Assembly (NCBI RefSeq): GCF_001723175.1
Contig: NC_064653.1
Coordinates: 3,162,001-3,226,000 of the forward strand
Reading direction: 5' to 3'
Origin: Penicillium oxalicum
Taxonomy: Eukaryota > Ascomycota > Eurotiomycetes > Eurotiales > Aspergillaceae
Length of the DNA stretch: 64,000 nucleotides
Positions within the stretch are counted from its first letter, which is position 1. The number at the start of each line of letters is the position of its first letter. Positions 33,447-45,365 of this stretch are shown here, in pieces. The notes under the pieces are model-generated. The model was not told the origin of the DNA. It searched no databases and was given only the letters and a program-made list of their open reading frames with translations. Made by a program: the position numbers and the translations under genes.

Positions 33447-34031
33447 TCAAATCAAGTCCAAATTTACTGTATGGAATTTTTAAATGTGGGATGATGGACC
33501 CGTAAATGAAAATATTTCAAGACACTTGCATATTTATTCGGGCTGAAGACCCGTGTCTAGACTCTGGTTGAGCGATTGACAGCTCTGAGTGTAACGAGAA
33601 GAAACACTTGGAATCTTTTTAGATTCTACAGTCTGTGATCATAACCACGCCCTGTGTGGTCTTGTTTGACCAGATTCAACGAGACACGAGCTTAACTGTG
33701 ACGATATAAGAGTGATTCGTCTTGCGCAAGACAGCCTGGTGCTTGTAGTACCCTTTTGGGATAAATTATTCTCTGGACGTATGGAAAAAGCCTCCGAAAC
33801 GATCATTCTCGGCGCCAATGTGAAACACAGGCTTACGGTTCGAATTCTAGCTGTCATACAACTGGGTGGCATGACCAAAACGCATCAAATCTCCTCGAGT
33901 AACCAGTCTCGAATTCAAATTTGCAAACCATGCTGACTACAAGCAACTACCTCTTGAAACAAAAGAGTGATGTAATTAATTTTTATTCATCGTTTTGGTC
34001 TTGCAGAAAACGACATACTCTCCCCACTCCT
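33447..34031. other. convergent intergenic region
   Basis: 3' regions of the hydrolase (+) and the dehydrogenase (-). No gene seen. Confidence 0.6.
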
Positions 34032-35030
34032 CTACAACTCTTCCTGCTGCTTCGCTTCGCGCAGCCTCAGCAATGACCCCGATGCCAACGACCGCACACC
34101 CTCCTGCATCCATGTCGGCATTCCGCGCACCGCGCTGGCGAGCGACTGGCTCGAAGGCAGGATAAGCTGCCCACTGTTCTGCGACAAGATCTGCTTAACA
34201 ATGGCCTTGGCCACAAATTCCACCGTCATAATGGGCTGGCGGAAATGCGACTCCCGTTCCGTCAACATGTCGATCATCGGCGTCCGTACCCACATGGGAT
34301 GCACCACCGAGGTGCGTACCCCGGGAGCATGATACCAGGACTTGAGTTCCTGCCGCAGCGACTCGTGGAAAGCCAGCGCACTGGCCTTGGAGCCGCAGTA
34401 GTCGGCCATTTCACCAAGCGCGACGAAGGAAGCCATGGATGCGATGGTCATCACGTGTCCGTGATTGTCCCGGATCATCGCCGGGAGGAACTCTTTGACC
34501 ATGAGGAAGTGTGAGATGGTGTTGACTTCGAAGGTTCGGCGGATTTTGGCCTCGGGTTCGTCGAGGATGGTACCATCGTAACCGACGCCGGCGTTGTTGA
34601 CGAGAACGGTGGGGTCGCCGTGTTTCGCGCGGATGGTCTTTGCAACCTCGGCGATACTGGCGGAGGACGTAATGTCGGTTTTGTAGAAGGAGACGGTGGC
34701 GGGGAGAGGGAAGTCGGGCTCATTGATATCGAGAATGATGACGCGGATGCCTTTCTGGGCGAGAATCTCCATGACTTTCTTGCCGATGCCGCTGCAGCCT
34801 CCGGTGAGGAGGATGAGTTCGCGCTTCGAGTCCCAGCGCGGGCTACGGGTCCAGTTGTTGATGGTCCATTGCGAGAGGGACTTGTTGAGGCTGCGAACGA
34901 GGCCGAGGGCGAGGATGACTCCCAGGACCTTTTGCGTGAGTGGGTTACGCAGATAGCCCTGCGCAGGCTCGGGGACGTGTGCCAGAGCAGTGCGGGTATA
35001 TTGTTGAAGAAGGTCGAGGAAGGCCGCCAT
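34032..35030 (-). CDS. short-chain dehydrogenase, retinol-dehydrogenase-like
   Basis: NAD(P)-dependent oxidoreductase of the classical SDR family, probably acting on a lipophilic alcohol or ketone. Single exon, 332 aa. Cofactor motif TGGCSGIG at residues 76-83, NNAG at 145-148, catalytic Asn 170, Ser 198, and YCGSK with Tyr 211 and Lys 215. A hydrophobic segment at about 34-45 before the Rossmann fold suggests an N-terminal membrane or lipid-droplet anchor, as in Dhs3/RDH10-like enzymes. The start at 35030 is in a GCCATGG context; the frame stays open upstream without family sequence. It diverges from the P450 across 1.75 kb. Reaction direction and substrate are unknown. Confidence 0.9.
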   Translation of the reverse strand: MAAFLDLLQQYTRTALAHVPEPAQGYLRNPLTQKVLGVILALGLVRSLNKSLSQWTINNWTRSPRWDSKRELILLTGGCSGIGKKVMEILAQKGIRVIILDINEPDFPLPATVSFYKTDITSSASIAEVAKTIRAKHGDPTVLVNNAGVGYDGTILDEPEAKIRRTFEVNTISHFLMVKEFLPAMIRDNHGHVMTIASMASFVALGEMADYCGSKASALAFHESLRQELKSWYHAPGVRTSVVHPMWVRTPMIDMLTERESHFRQPIMTVEFVAKAIVKQILSQNSGQLILPSSQSLASAVRGMPTWMQEGVRSLASGSLLRLREAKQQEEL

Positions 35031-36779
35031 GGTGCCTGAAGAGGGTGGGTAGTGGTGGTGGTAAAGGTATTTGACCAAAGATGAACGGATGAACCAAATC
35101 AAGTATGACGGCACAAGGGAAGAAACAGAAGTTCAAGACGAAGGCCGAAGAGAGGAGATCAGCCAAGTTAAAAAAGAGCTCCTTTTCCAGGGGAGGAAGG
35201 ACATGTCGTACAGTCTCGGTCGGAGGTTTGGTGAATTGTGCGCTTCAGAGACGGAGGGTTTTGTTCATCCCAGTGGAATCCACTTCCCCACGGCGGGCGG
35301 CCTGCACGCTCCGGCATCACGAACATGGTCTCCATTTCTCGCCGGCGATCTGCTCTGCCAAAATGACGGGATGCGCCTGTGATGTCGCGGACGCATGCCG
35401 AATACGCCGGAGACCAAGTGTCCCAAACACAAGCGGTTCGCAGCGTGCGATGATCCACTAGCCGAGGCTTTCTCTATGAATGATGGATGGGCTCCGTAGG
35501 CCCATGGACATAGAGATCGACACGCGCATGGGCGGGTCGATCCACTTCGATCAGTAGTGATGTACTGTAGATCGAGTCGATCTCGTGTAGGCGAAGATGC
35601 GCACATGTATGTGAGGAGCTCATGCAGCACAACCTGGATGTATTGAAATGGGATTCCTAGGATGGGATTGTCTAGTAGGTTGACTTGGTAGCTTTGGGTA
35701 TCAGTCGTTACGTCTTCAGCACACATCGTTTCACATGCGGTAAATTTCCGTTCCTTGGCTGCCCGTGACTTTCGACGTGGTCGATCGTCAGTTCGAGACT
35801 CTGCTTGACGGAATCACTCTTTCCCCCTTTCACCCCCAACAGGCTTCCACGAGCGTTCTCACATCATCTGTGGTGTGTCCAAAAGGTATAGAGCGGCGGT
35901 AAGGCATCGGCAAATGGACCGGCTGATTGACAATCACATCCTTTTTTTTTTCTTTCCAATATGTTTCTTTTCCCAACCGAATTTCTTCGTCGGACGACAC
36001 GCATGGATTCTTCTCCACATGCAAAGAGTGCGGGAACTGAGAATCCACCGACGGTCCCTCGCCCAAAGTCGGATGGATTCTACCCCTTTAGGTATGGTCG
36101 CTGTTTGTGAGAGAAGGGGGAAAATCCGGGGACAGCCACGATGATATCACAGGAGACGAGAGCAGTTCCACCCCGTTTCGCTTCTCCTCTGGCCCAGAGA
36201 AAACAGTACCGGCGTGAGACCGGTTCAGATGCTGAAACTCCAAATTTCGTTGGTCAGGTCAGTCGACTGCGATTCAAGTAAACGGAAGAATGCCGGTTCA
36301 GTGTCCTTTTTCCTGCACGCTGGGCTTGCAGGCACGAACATGCGATGATCGGGTACAAAACGGGCACGGCCGAGGTCTCCAAACAAGCCACACGACCCTC
36401 GCCGATCAGTGGAGAGGAGATTATTGACTTTGGGGGCACCGAGCATGGCTTAAAGCAAATGACTCGGGGCTCGGCAGTCGGGCATGGCCTTTTTCCTTTT
36501 CTGAAGTTGTCAAAGTGGATTTTAATCTGGGGGCTTCTGTCTGTTTAGCTCAGATTCCCTTTGTTTTCAGTCTTCGACCTCTGTTTGACGAGGCAATCGG
36601 GATACAATAAACAGTTGTGCCCTTTCCAGTGGAGACTAATTGCGGTCTTCCTCGGCGGTAATATACTTCCACATTCGTGTCTAATCTTCCGATCGAACGA
36701 CAACACTCGGAGATCCGACTACTGTCAAGCAGGCAGAAGGGACCAGGCTCTGTGATCTTTTTTTTTTTTTTTTTCAGCC
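35031..36779. other. divergent intergenic region, dehydrogenase/P450
   Basis: About 1.75 kb between the starts of the dehydrogenase (-) and the P450 (+). No gene seen. The right end has a T17 tract (36758-36774) followed by CAG, two bases before the P450 start codon. Confidence 0.5.
36758..36777 (+). other. putative 3' splice site just before the P450 start
   Basis: Seventeen T followed by CAG form a textbook polypyrimidine tract and acceptor, and the ATG follows two bases later. This suggests a 5'-UTR intron ending here. The matching donor was not located. Confidence 0.35.
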
Positions 36780-38733
36780 ATGGCGGCTGGAGACAGTCTT
36801 CCGGCTCTGTTGGTGTTAACTCTAGTCGAGGCCTACTTCTTGCAGCGCGCCGTGTTTGTAGAGCAGACTTTTCAGACGGTGCTGCTCTGGAGTCTCGGTG
36901 TCAATGTTCTAGGCAAAGGGTTGTATAGTCTGGTCATCTGGCCTTTCTATTTGAATCCTCTGCGTCATTTGCCCACGATTCCGGTATGTGAATGATCCTC
37001 TGGCCTGCACTCCGTTGACGGTCCACCCTCTGGTTGAGTATGAGCAAAGTGGTTGACACAATGTTCCATTGAAGGGCCTCCGCAGTCATGCCAAAATGAT
37101 CTTTGACTCTCCTCGTGGCCGTCTGCCCTTGGACTGGATGAGGACCGTCCCTAACGAAGGTGTTATCCACCTGCGCGACATGATCGGCCAGAGTTATTTG
37201 ATCGCGACAAATCATCAAGCGCTTCTTGATATAATGAGTACGCATACGTACGATTTCGAGAAGCCGTGGCGCGCGCGGAACTTTCTTGCCCGCATTCTTG
37301 GATTTGGCTTGATTCTGTCCGAGGGGGCTGCGCACAAGAAGCAGCGGAAGGCATTGACTCCGGCATTCAACATCAAGAACATCCGGGCAATGTATTCGCT
37401 CATGTGGGAGAAGACGAACCAGCTCTTGGTAGAGATGGAGAAGGAGCTGCAGATGAACCCGATGGATGGGACTGACCCGGAAGAAGGGGTGGGCAAGTTG
37501 GAGATGTGTGTCTGGGGAAGGTATGCATTGTTGCATTTCTCTTTTCATCGATCCATGATTCCCATTTGCGAGTGGGGGGGAAATCAGGATACCTGAGTGA
37601 AATTGTTCTGACGCGGTGATGAACCAGCCGTCTAACCCTGGACATTATCGGTCCCGCTGCCATGGGCCGAGACTTTCGCTCCCTGCAGAACAGCGATAAT
37701 CCCGTCGCCGAGAGCTTCCTTCGTATTCTGGAGCCCACGAAAGAGAAGATGGCCTTTTTGGCCATGAACTTTGCTCTGCCTCAGTGGATCGCTCGGCGTG
37801 TGCCCTGGCGCTTGAACCATGTCATTGATACCGAGACGGGATTCTTGCGCAGTCTCTGCAACGATATTGTTCGCGAGAAGCGGGAGATGTTAACCGTGTC
37901 CAAGGCGTCCGTAGAGGATCTGGAGGCGGATATTCTGGGGACGATGATGCTGGGTGGTGACTTTAGTGACAATGAATTGGTCGACCAGATGTTGACTTTT
38001 CTTGCGGCCGGGGTAAGTCTTTTCTTCTTTTATGCCTGCATTCGTCATCTCCCACGCAACCTTCCCTCATTCGTTGCCGAGATATTGCTAACAGTGAGAA
38101 ATCTCTTGATCGTCCCAGCATGAAACAACCGCTTCCGCCTTGACGTGGGCATGTTATCTCCTCACTCTCCACCCACACATTCAAACCCGCCTTCGAGCCG
38201 AGATTCGCTCCAAAATCCCCTCTGCCAATTCACCCATCACCCATACCGACCTTGAATTGCTCCCATTACTCAACGGCGTCTGCCAGGAAGTCCTTCGTCT
38301 CTTCCCCACCGTTCCCGTCACCATCCGTGAAGCTATTCGCAACACCACAGTCGCGGGCAAGCACGTGCCGAAAGGAACACGGCTCATCCTCTGCCCTTAC
38401 GCCATCAACCGCGCGCCAACTTTCTGGGGCGAGGATGGAGACCGGTTTGTGCCCGAGCGATGGATCGACACCGACAAGGGGGGTCACCCAGTCCCCAATA
38501 ACAACGGCGGTGCATCCACCAACTTTGCGCAGATTACTTTTCTGCATGGCCCGCGGGCATGTATTGGGAAGGACTTTGCCCGGGCAGAGCTGCGGTGTGC
38601 AGTGGCCGGGGTGGTGGGGAGATTTGCGTTTGAGATGCAGGATCCGAAGCAGGAGATTCATATCGCGGGTGCTGTGACGACGAAGCCGGTGGAGGGGATG
38701 CATTTGAAGATGAGGAGGGTGGAGGGGTGGTGA
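36780..38733 (+). CDS. cytochrome P450 monooxygenase
   Basis: Membrane-bound haem-thiolate hydroxylase. Exons 36780-36983, 37075-37520, 37628-38012 and 38119-38733 give 549 aa, frame kept throughout. An N-terminal hydrophobic anchor covers about residues 8-60, followed by LRHLPTIPGL, a proline-containing hinge. The C-helix region contains HKKQRKALTPAF, as in CYP4-clan-like fungal P450s. The I-helix oxygen-activation motif AGHETT begins just before the exon 4 boundary (HETT at 346-349). ExxR is in QEVLRLFP (about residue 402). The haem-binding motif FLHGPRACIG has its Cys ligand at about 493. All core motifs are intact. The family within the CYP nomenclature and the substrate cannot be given without a search. 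Confidence 0.93.
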
Positions 38734-40453
38734 GATGGGAATTCCTGGACGTTATTTTGAGTGTGAGCCCTTGTAAGGGAATATGATCGAGGTATGGGGA
38801 CGTGTATGCACACGAACAACACGACAGCAGATGAATGACTCCTGAATGTACTGTTTTGCTTGCTCTTGGAGAATTTTCTTCTAAGAGACGCATGCATGCC
38901 TCTGTATGCCGTTCACCCAGTACCTTGATTTAGGAAGCTTCTTTATGAGATGTCTGAATAAGACGTGTCTCTCAGACGAGAGAATTTCGTGATTTGAAAC
39001 CTGCTCCGTTCGATGATACAGGTGGGAAGGGGCGGATAGGTAGAGGGGAACTGTCCGATGATCGTCCTGACAATGTGAGTTTGTAGATAAGCTGATGATG
39101 TAAAGGAGGATAACAAAGTTGAAGCTCATAGCTTTCTCACCTAGCTGTTTCAAAAAGTGTTCTTGTCCTTAGATTTCCCCTCTTATATGAGCTCATCCAA
39201 TGTCGAAGTGACAAAATGTCAAGAGAACATTGACAAAAATAAATCTTGCGATCTGTGCTGCTGACAGTTAAGCAAGAAATATGATATCTCGAGGGTGCGA
39301 AGAGGATGGCAAGTTCTCCGGCACTCAATATCAAGCCAGATGGAATCGTGACACCAGGTGTCTGGCCTGAGACCGGTCCTAAGGCCGTTTTGGACGGAAA
39401 TGATAGCTTAAGGGGGAGGGATAGTTTATGCTATTAAGCCTCGCAGGTACAATAGTCTAGTGGGATGACGCCCCGAAAGGGGAGAACTGCTGGATGAATT
39501 GGCCGGTACTTACAGTTAGTATAGTGCTGATGCAGAGTTTCCAACTCCGTGGAGCTGCCAACTATCGGTTGTGCCTGTGAGAGGCTGGGTGGGTGGGAAG
39601 TCGGCTAGTCTAGTGCTAACCGCGGATTTTTTTGATAATTTTTTATAATAAGATATTGTACTCTAATTATATCTAAGACTAAATTTAGACAAATGAATTT
39701 ATAGTGAGGTGTCGTATAGAGACGGTTTTGAGGACTTGCGCTTTGATGAGGCTGGGCATCGTGATACTATTCCCGAGCATTGACGGAGAAAGGGTTGAGC
39801 ATCGGGGTACATCGCTGGGAGATTATATGGGAACGCCAAGGTCATGGGTTCGATTCGTGGCTTGGGTTGAAATTAAAAAGTTACTAAAGGGGACGAAGGG
39901 CAAACATTTGCTTGTGATTCTCAAGATGCAATTTAGGTAGGTCACTCCGTGGCAGGATTTTGGGATAGCAACATGCTCATTTACAACTGTCAGGTCTTCA
40001 CTTGTACTCAGTGAGTTCACTCGGCTTGAAAAAGCATTTTACTTGAGACTCTGCTGCAGTTCTTCATGCCGAAGATGCCAGCAGAGCTCTGAATTGTCAA
40101 CTTGCTGATGAAAATCTTGACCATTGTGAACAAATCTATGATTCACGCTATAATTCTTGATCACGCGTCGTTTTGATTTTTCACTTGGATGTAATCGAGG
40201 AGAGTATCTTTGATTCCAAATCAGAATAGCGAGGAAATGTTTAAGAAACGAGGAATCGCCATGCCCGGAAGACGTAGTGGCGAGGGCCAATTTAACTGCC
40301 ATTGCTTGAGTACCATCCAGTTCAAAGTCTCATCGTGTAGCATCGGCTACTGTCGCCCGCGATAGGTACCACACCTCCCAAGCTGTACGTCAACGAGGGA
40401 AATGCAGGGCAAAATAAGGAATACAGACATCAAAGAGTTATGCAGCACATAGA
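38734..40453. other. convergent intergenic region with AT-rich tract
   Basis: About 1.7 kb between the P450 (+) and the MFS gene (-). No gene seen. 39,625-39,700 is strongly AT-rich. 39,829-39,862 resembles the 3' half of a tRNA-Ile (listed separately). Confidence 0.5.
39829..39862 (+). other. tRNA-Ile-like relic (3' half)
   Basis: The string AACGCCAAGGTC followed by a GGTTCGATTC B-box matches the anticodon-stem, variable-loop and T-arm part of eukaryotic tRNA-Ile(AAU). The T-stem does not pair properly, no 5' half or A-box is recognisable upstream, and the anticodon loop is altered. It is not a functional tRNA; a decayed copy or a tRNA-derived element is likely. Confidence 0.25.
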
Positions 40454-42232
40454 TCAATGCCACTTTGAACCGCTGAATTGCAAGATGATGGTTGGAACAA
40501 CACTCACAACCACCATCATTGCAGCGGCAATTCCGGCACCACCCGCCCAGCCGACTTTCTCGAACATTTCGGGGAACCTGTTTTGGAAAAAAGGGTTAGC
40601 GATATGTCTTTGAAAAATCACAAAAACAATTTGCAAGAAAGATCATCTTCTTCTCACCAGAATGGCCCAATAAATCCCCACATCTGACGGACAAAAGTGA
40701 TAAAGACTCCCACGCTCGCCGCATCCGCGCGGTAGCAGTCAACCGCATAGGTGATATTGACGGTGGTGACAATTTGGTTCCCACTTGCCGCAATGGCTGC
40801 ACCAATAATGGGAGTAATATTCCACTGGTCACCAGCTTTGCCAAGTTGCACAGCAAAGACCACCACGCCCACGATGGTTAAAATGTGTCCGAGATAGCTG
40901 AGCCACAAGCGATACTCAGCTGCAGGATAAGTTCCTATCTTTTTCTGACGCAGGGCCATCCAGCGATCGCTCATCAGACCACCGATCTGCTCGCCAATGA
41001 CTGACCCAATGATAACGCCGAGGAACTGCATGCCAACTTGCTGGCTGTTGAATTTGAATTGCTCGGGGAAAACCTGCGGGATCTCGATGGTGAGGGTGAT
41101 GCTCCCCCATAGGAATATCATGGCATATGCACAGGCGGGAACGAGAACGCAGGGTTTGGCAAAATATGTCAAAGGCTGGACAAAGTCCCAGAGTCGGAGG
41201 GGTGATGGGTCGATTCGTCGGAAGTGTAAGATGGATGGCTTGGGATTTGTCACGGGAGGAGAGACATTCTCACCGCGGAGATAGAGAGATTCGGAGCCGA
41301 AGAAAAAGTAGAGGATGAACTGGACGCCGTTGGTCTGCAGCGTGGGAATGCCAGGTCAGTGTCCTATTGGGTTGAGTTGTTATTGAGAGAAAGGAAAACG
41401 ATAGAACTCACAATTGCCAGTACCCAGTAAATCCAACGATATCCGACGCGCATGACCATGAAGCCGAACAAAAAGGGGGCGATCGGGACGCCGATGGTGA
41501 CCATCAAGGTCCAATATCCCATGCACCGAGCTCGGTCCTTCTTGAAAAACGTTTCTGCAACAACTGCGCTTCCAATTGCAGCAGCCGGGCAGATAAAAAA
41601 CGCGGTAATTGCCCTACACAATCCCATAGTCGCATAGGACGAACTATTGGCACAACCGATATTCCCGACCATTGCAAAGAGCAAGGAGATGAGGAAGATG
41701 GGCCGACGACCAAAACGATTGCTTAGAGGGCGCCAGAACAAGGGAGCACCGCCGAGGACAGCGATAAAAAGAGAAACGAGGTAACTTGTTCGTTGCATAC
41801 TGACACCTAGATCGGCCGATATTTCCACAAAGGCGGATTGGATCGATGCTGCGCTAAAGAGGCCGATCATGGCGTGAAAGACGACCAGCATCAAGTTGAT
41901 GGTTTTCTGTTAAAAGGAGTTTGTGAGCATGCTTGCAAAAGATTGGATTCTCATGGCCGAGGAGAGAAAGAAGGAGAGAAAGAAGGAAAGCTTTGCTGTA
42001 CCCTCCACGTTGGCCAATTGTATGGGTCTGCATCGCTCATGTCCGGGATTGGATCGAGATCCAAAGTGCCATGACGAGCAAGTAGAAATTGGCGATGTTC
42101 CTCGGTCAAGTGCGCCATTCTGTCCTCGATATAAAAGGCCTCTGGCTTGCCTGACTCTGTGATTCCCGGGTGAAAATCCTCTGATTGGACTCCTTCTATG
42201 TGCTGAGAGTGATGGTTCATTTTCTCCATCAT
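40454..42232 (-). CDS. MFS drug/polyamine-type transporter (DHA1-like)
   Basis: Major facilitator, probably a proton-driven exporter of small organic molecules in the plasma membrane. Minus-strand exons 42232-42002, 41906-41412, 41334-40658 and 40577-40454 give 508 aa. The first 75 residues are hydrophilic and contain DADPYNWPTWRKT, the DPxNWP signature at the start of helix 1 in fungal DHA1 proteins. LSNRFGRRPIF after helix 2 is the MFS A-motif. Near residue 243, FFFGSESLY corresponds to the ETLY-type segment at the start of the central loop. About twelve hydrophobic segments are present. It is convergent with the P450 and next to the ketone-metabolism genes, so it may export a product or import a substrate. 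A duplicated GAGAAAGAAGG-type repeat lies in intron 1. Confidence 0.9.
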
Positions 42233-43461
42233 GGCCCAATCACAGATGCAAGCTTTGGTGGTCTGAGGGTGAAGGTGGGAAAAGTGAAACCCCCTGGTTA
42301 TTCCTACACAACAGTAGGGCAGATGATGGTGTGTTGAAGAAGTACCCTGTGGACCAGCCGTTAGATGCCTCGAAGTCGCAGTGTACTGGAGAACCCTTCG
42401 CTATATAGCTTTACTATAGCTTGAGGTGACTGGTAGCCCCTGAGCCTGACTTGCCTTTCCCCACAAAGTTTCAGGACTCGCAATCCAGCTGACGTACAGA
42501 CCATACTGACTCCACGAGGACAAAAGAGACAACGCAGCAGAGTGACTTTTTTTTGTATGCGAAACGATTGCGGAAACTCTGTCACTCGACGAGTGGAACC
42601 GTAGGGGGCGAGTTTGATAACTCTATTCATGGCGGCGGTCGTGATTGGGTGAAGTCATCTTGCCGGATATAGTCTTTGCCCGCGGGCGTTTGGGGTGTTG
42701 TGGGGACTGCGGAGAAAGCGAATCTTCCAACGGTGATTATACCAATCATTGCTTCAGGCCTGTACAGCTGCTCTGATGATGCAGTTGGTTTTGCTCAATA
42801 TCTGGCAGCAAGTTTACCCCGGACTCCGCATTATTGGGGCCCTGGTGATGGGGATCTGTGGAGAAAAGGCGATTTGTGGAGAGAGAGGCTTACTCCAGAG
42901 TCAACCAGTCCTCTTCATGGGCGCAAAATGCTTGTTCCCTAACTCGATAAGCGAGCCTGATCAGAAGTGCGCTGTGATTTGTAATCTTGAGTAGCGTGAA
43001 TTCAAACATTGGCGGAGAATCACGAGGGCACTAGTTCATTGACTCGATATCTTCATTGGATGAGGAGCCGTGCCATGTCCAGAGCTCTCGGTGGCAGTCG
43101 CAGCACATCTCATGTCACTAAGTCTATTGGCGAGAAGCTCGCAGGTAACCGTGTGAGTTGCAGACTGAAGGGACTCTTTCAGTCGCGTCGTTCTTTTCTC
43201 TCCTGAATTTCCCTTCCTAGTGATCTAAGCTGATCACTGACGACGGACAGCAACACTCCAACCACTGGCCACGAAAAAAATGTTCGTGTAAATTTTGAGA
43301 ATCCATCGGAAAAGATCATATTTCATAATCATTCATAACTGCATTACTTATATTGTCGCGACAACATCAGCTCACAAAGCAATGGGGTTGTTATTCTTGA
43401 CCCAGGTTCCAAGACTCATGAGAACCGCTAGTCCAGGTGAATAGGCCAGCCGGGTATTGAT
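42233..43461. other. intergenic, no gene seen
   Basis: Promoter region of the MFS gene and 3' region of the polygalacturonase gene, both on the minus strand. Short open frames show no family features. Confidence 0.5.
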
Positions 43462-44997
43462 CTATGTTGACTTTTTGCAGGGTACCCCAATGTCGCCCTG
43501 GATGCCATCGCAGGTAATCAAAGGGGGGACTTTCAAGTCGATGCGTGACAGATGAATACCCGAGCACACCGCGTTGGGCGAGCAGGTCAAGTCAACAACC
43601 TCCCTGCCCTTTTTGCCCGATGAAGTGCCATAGATGTTGTCAAAGACGATATTGGTAAAGTTGACGGCGGAAGGATGAGCGGCACACTCTGTCGCGTTGA
43701 TGTTGAAATAGCACTGATCGAGCACCACGGGCTGATCGGTGTTTTCAATGTGGATGTTCCGATACGTGATGTTGTTGATTCGACCGTAGCCGGCATTTGC
43801 ACCGGCCCAGGCCTTCAGACGAGCACCGTTCTAGATCAAAGGGTCAGTAAGATTTTCAAATCTCGAGTTTATTCACCAAGTGGGTTGAGCATACTTGACC
43901 ATTGAGCAGGGTCACGTTCTCAATATACGCGTGTTCGATGATGTCTTTGACACCTGCGTACTGTCCAATGCTGCCCATGCTCACACCATGAGTGTTGTTG
44001 CACCAGAGGTTCTGAACAAAGATGTTGGATGTGTTGGGCTTGGGGGAAAAGCAGTCGTCACCGATATCGACGCGGGTGTTGGTCACTCGGAGGCCATTCA
44101 CGTTCAACGAGTCGAAGCCGTCCGTGTTCTTGGGCAGGGCCTTTATCCGAGAAGAGGATTAGTAAAGGCTCAATATCCAGGCTATTGAGTCACTCACAGA
44201 AGCATTGGTTGAGTACGCATTGATGAACACATCGTCAAAGGAGACATCATTGGTTCGCACGAAAAAGTTGGTCCAACATGGTGAGTTGAGCTGAGTGATC
44301 CCCTCAACACTGACGCGGGTTGCGTTGTCGGTCAGGAACAGAATCGGTCGGTAAAAGGTGTTGCTCGAGTCCTATGGGCTGATGAGCCAAAAGCCAATAA
44401 TTGATCATCTTCATGCCGCGATGCAGACTCACCAAGATCTCACGACCCGCAAACGCATTATACCACGCCTGACCATTGCCATTCAAAGTCCCCTTTCCGA
44501 AAATCTTAATGTCCTGACCACCCCAGACCCAGAAAGTGATCGACTTTTGAAAGTCGTAATAGAAATTGTTCGCTTGCCAATATTTGATATCGTCGGTGAA
44601 CTGATCGATCCAGGTCAGCCGCCGCGAAACAGCGTGATCCAGGGTCTCAAAGACTGACCTTGATTTCTCCCTCCAGTTGGACCTCAACGTCGTTCAGAAA
44701 GCTCAGATCAAGTTTCTTTCCAATCACGTATGTCTTTCCCTTCTTTAAAACCACACGGCCACCATGATTTGCACGCTTCATTGCCCAGAGGAAGTCGTCT
44801 GAGATGTCGTCTTTATCATTTTTGGAGGCTCGAATCGTCACAGTTCGCCGATTAGGATATTTTTGTCCATGAGCTCCACAGCCTTTCAATGAAGACACAT
44901 CATTTGCTGCAATAATGCTTGCACCCTTGGGAATATGGTCCGTTGCGAAAGCAGCTACTGCCCCGACGAGCAGAGCGCCAATGGTAATGAGCTTCAT
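43462..44997 (-). CDS. secreted exo-polygalacturonase (GH28)
   Basis: Releases galacturonic acid from the end of pectin chains outside the cell. Minus-strand exons 44997-44659, 44600-44433, 44371-44198, 44140-43895 and 43830-43462 give 431 aa; all introns are phase 0 and 57-67 bp. A signal peptide is visible (MKLITIGALLVGAVAAFA). The GH28 catalytic motifs are intact: NTD with Asp 234, GDD with Asp 255 and Asp 256, THG with His 278, and RLK at 313-315. SHG/THG context and GDDCFSPKPN point to the exo-acting class rather than endo-polygalacturonases. Several NxT/NxS sites suggest N-glycosylation. Upstream sequence has candidate CreA and PacC sites, in line with carbon and pH control of pectinases. 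Confidence 0.92.
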
Positions 44998-45271
44998 GGT
45001 CGAGGAGCTGGTCGTCCAAAAGTATTGAATCTCAAATGGGAGGATTTCAATCCACAAGAAAATCTCATTCAGCGGCGGGATCTGCAATTGAACGCTTCTC
45101 AAGTCTCAACAATTCCACTTGCTAATTTTCTGCGGCACTACGTCCTTTATTTTGTAGTCGAACATCCCCAGCCTTTTTTTGCCTTTTGATCGACATACAA
45201 AGCACGGGGAAGCAACCTGATTTCTCCGCCTGTGACAGTTCAGAACCATCTCATTTGTGTCCTCACCACCC

Positions 45272-45286
45272 CTGGAGAATCCCCAG
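45272..45286. promoter_or_regulatory. paired inverted CreA-type sites
   Basis: CTGGAG at 45272-45277 and CTGGGG on the other strand at 45281-45286 both fit the CreA consensus SYGGRG and face each other three bases apart, about 275 bp upstream of the polygalacturonase start. Further SYGGRG matches lie at 45223-45228 and 45383-45388. Closely paired sites are the functional arrangement for CreA carbon repression (family knowledge). Matches this short also occur by chance. Confidence 0.35.
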
Positions 45287-45359
45287 GTTGAGTTAGAGCG
45301 GACCCAAGCCGAGGAATTTCAGACGCTTTGACCTCGGTGGGCAGATCTCTCCGCACTCT

Positions 45360-45365
45360 GCCAAG
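45360..45365 (+). promoter_or_regulatory. candidate PacC site
   Basis: GCCAAG matches the PacC consensus GCCARG, about 365 bp upstream of the polygalacturonase start. A six-base match is weak evidence; listed because pectinase genes are often pH-regulated. Confidence 0.2.
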
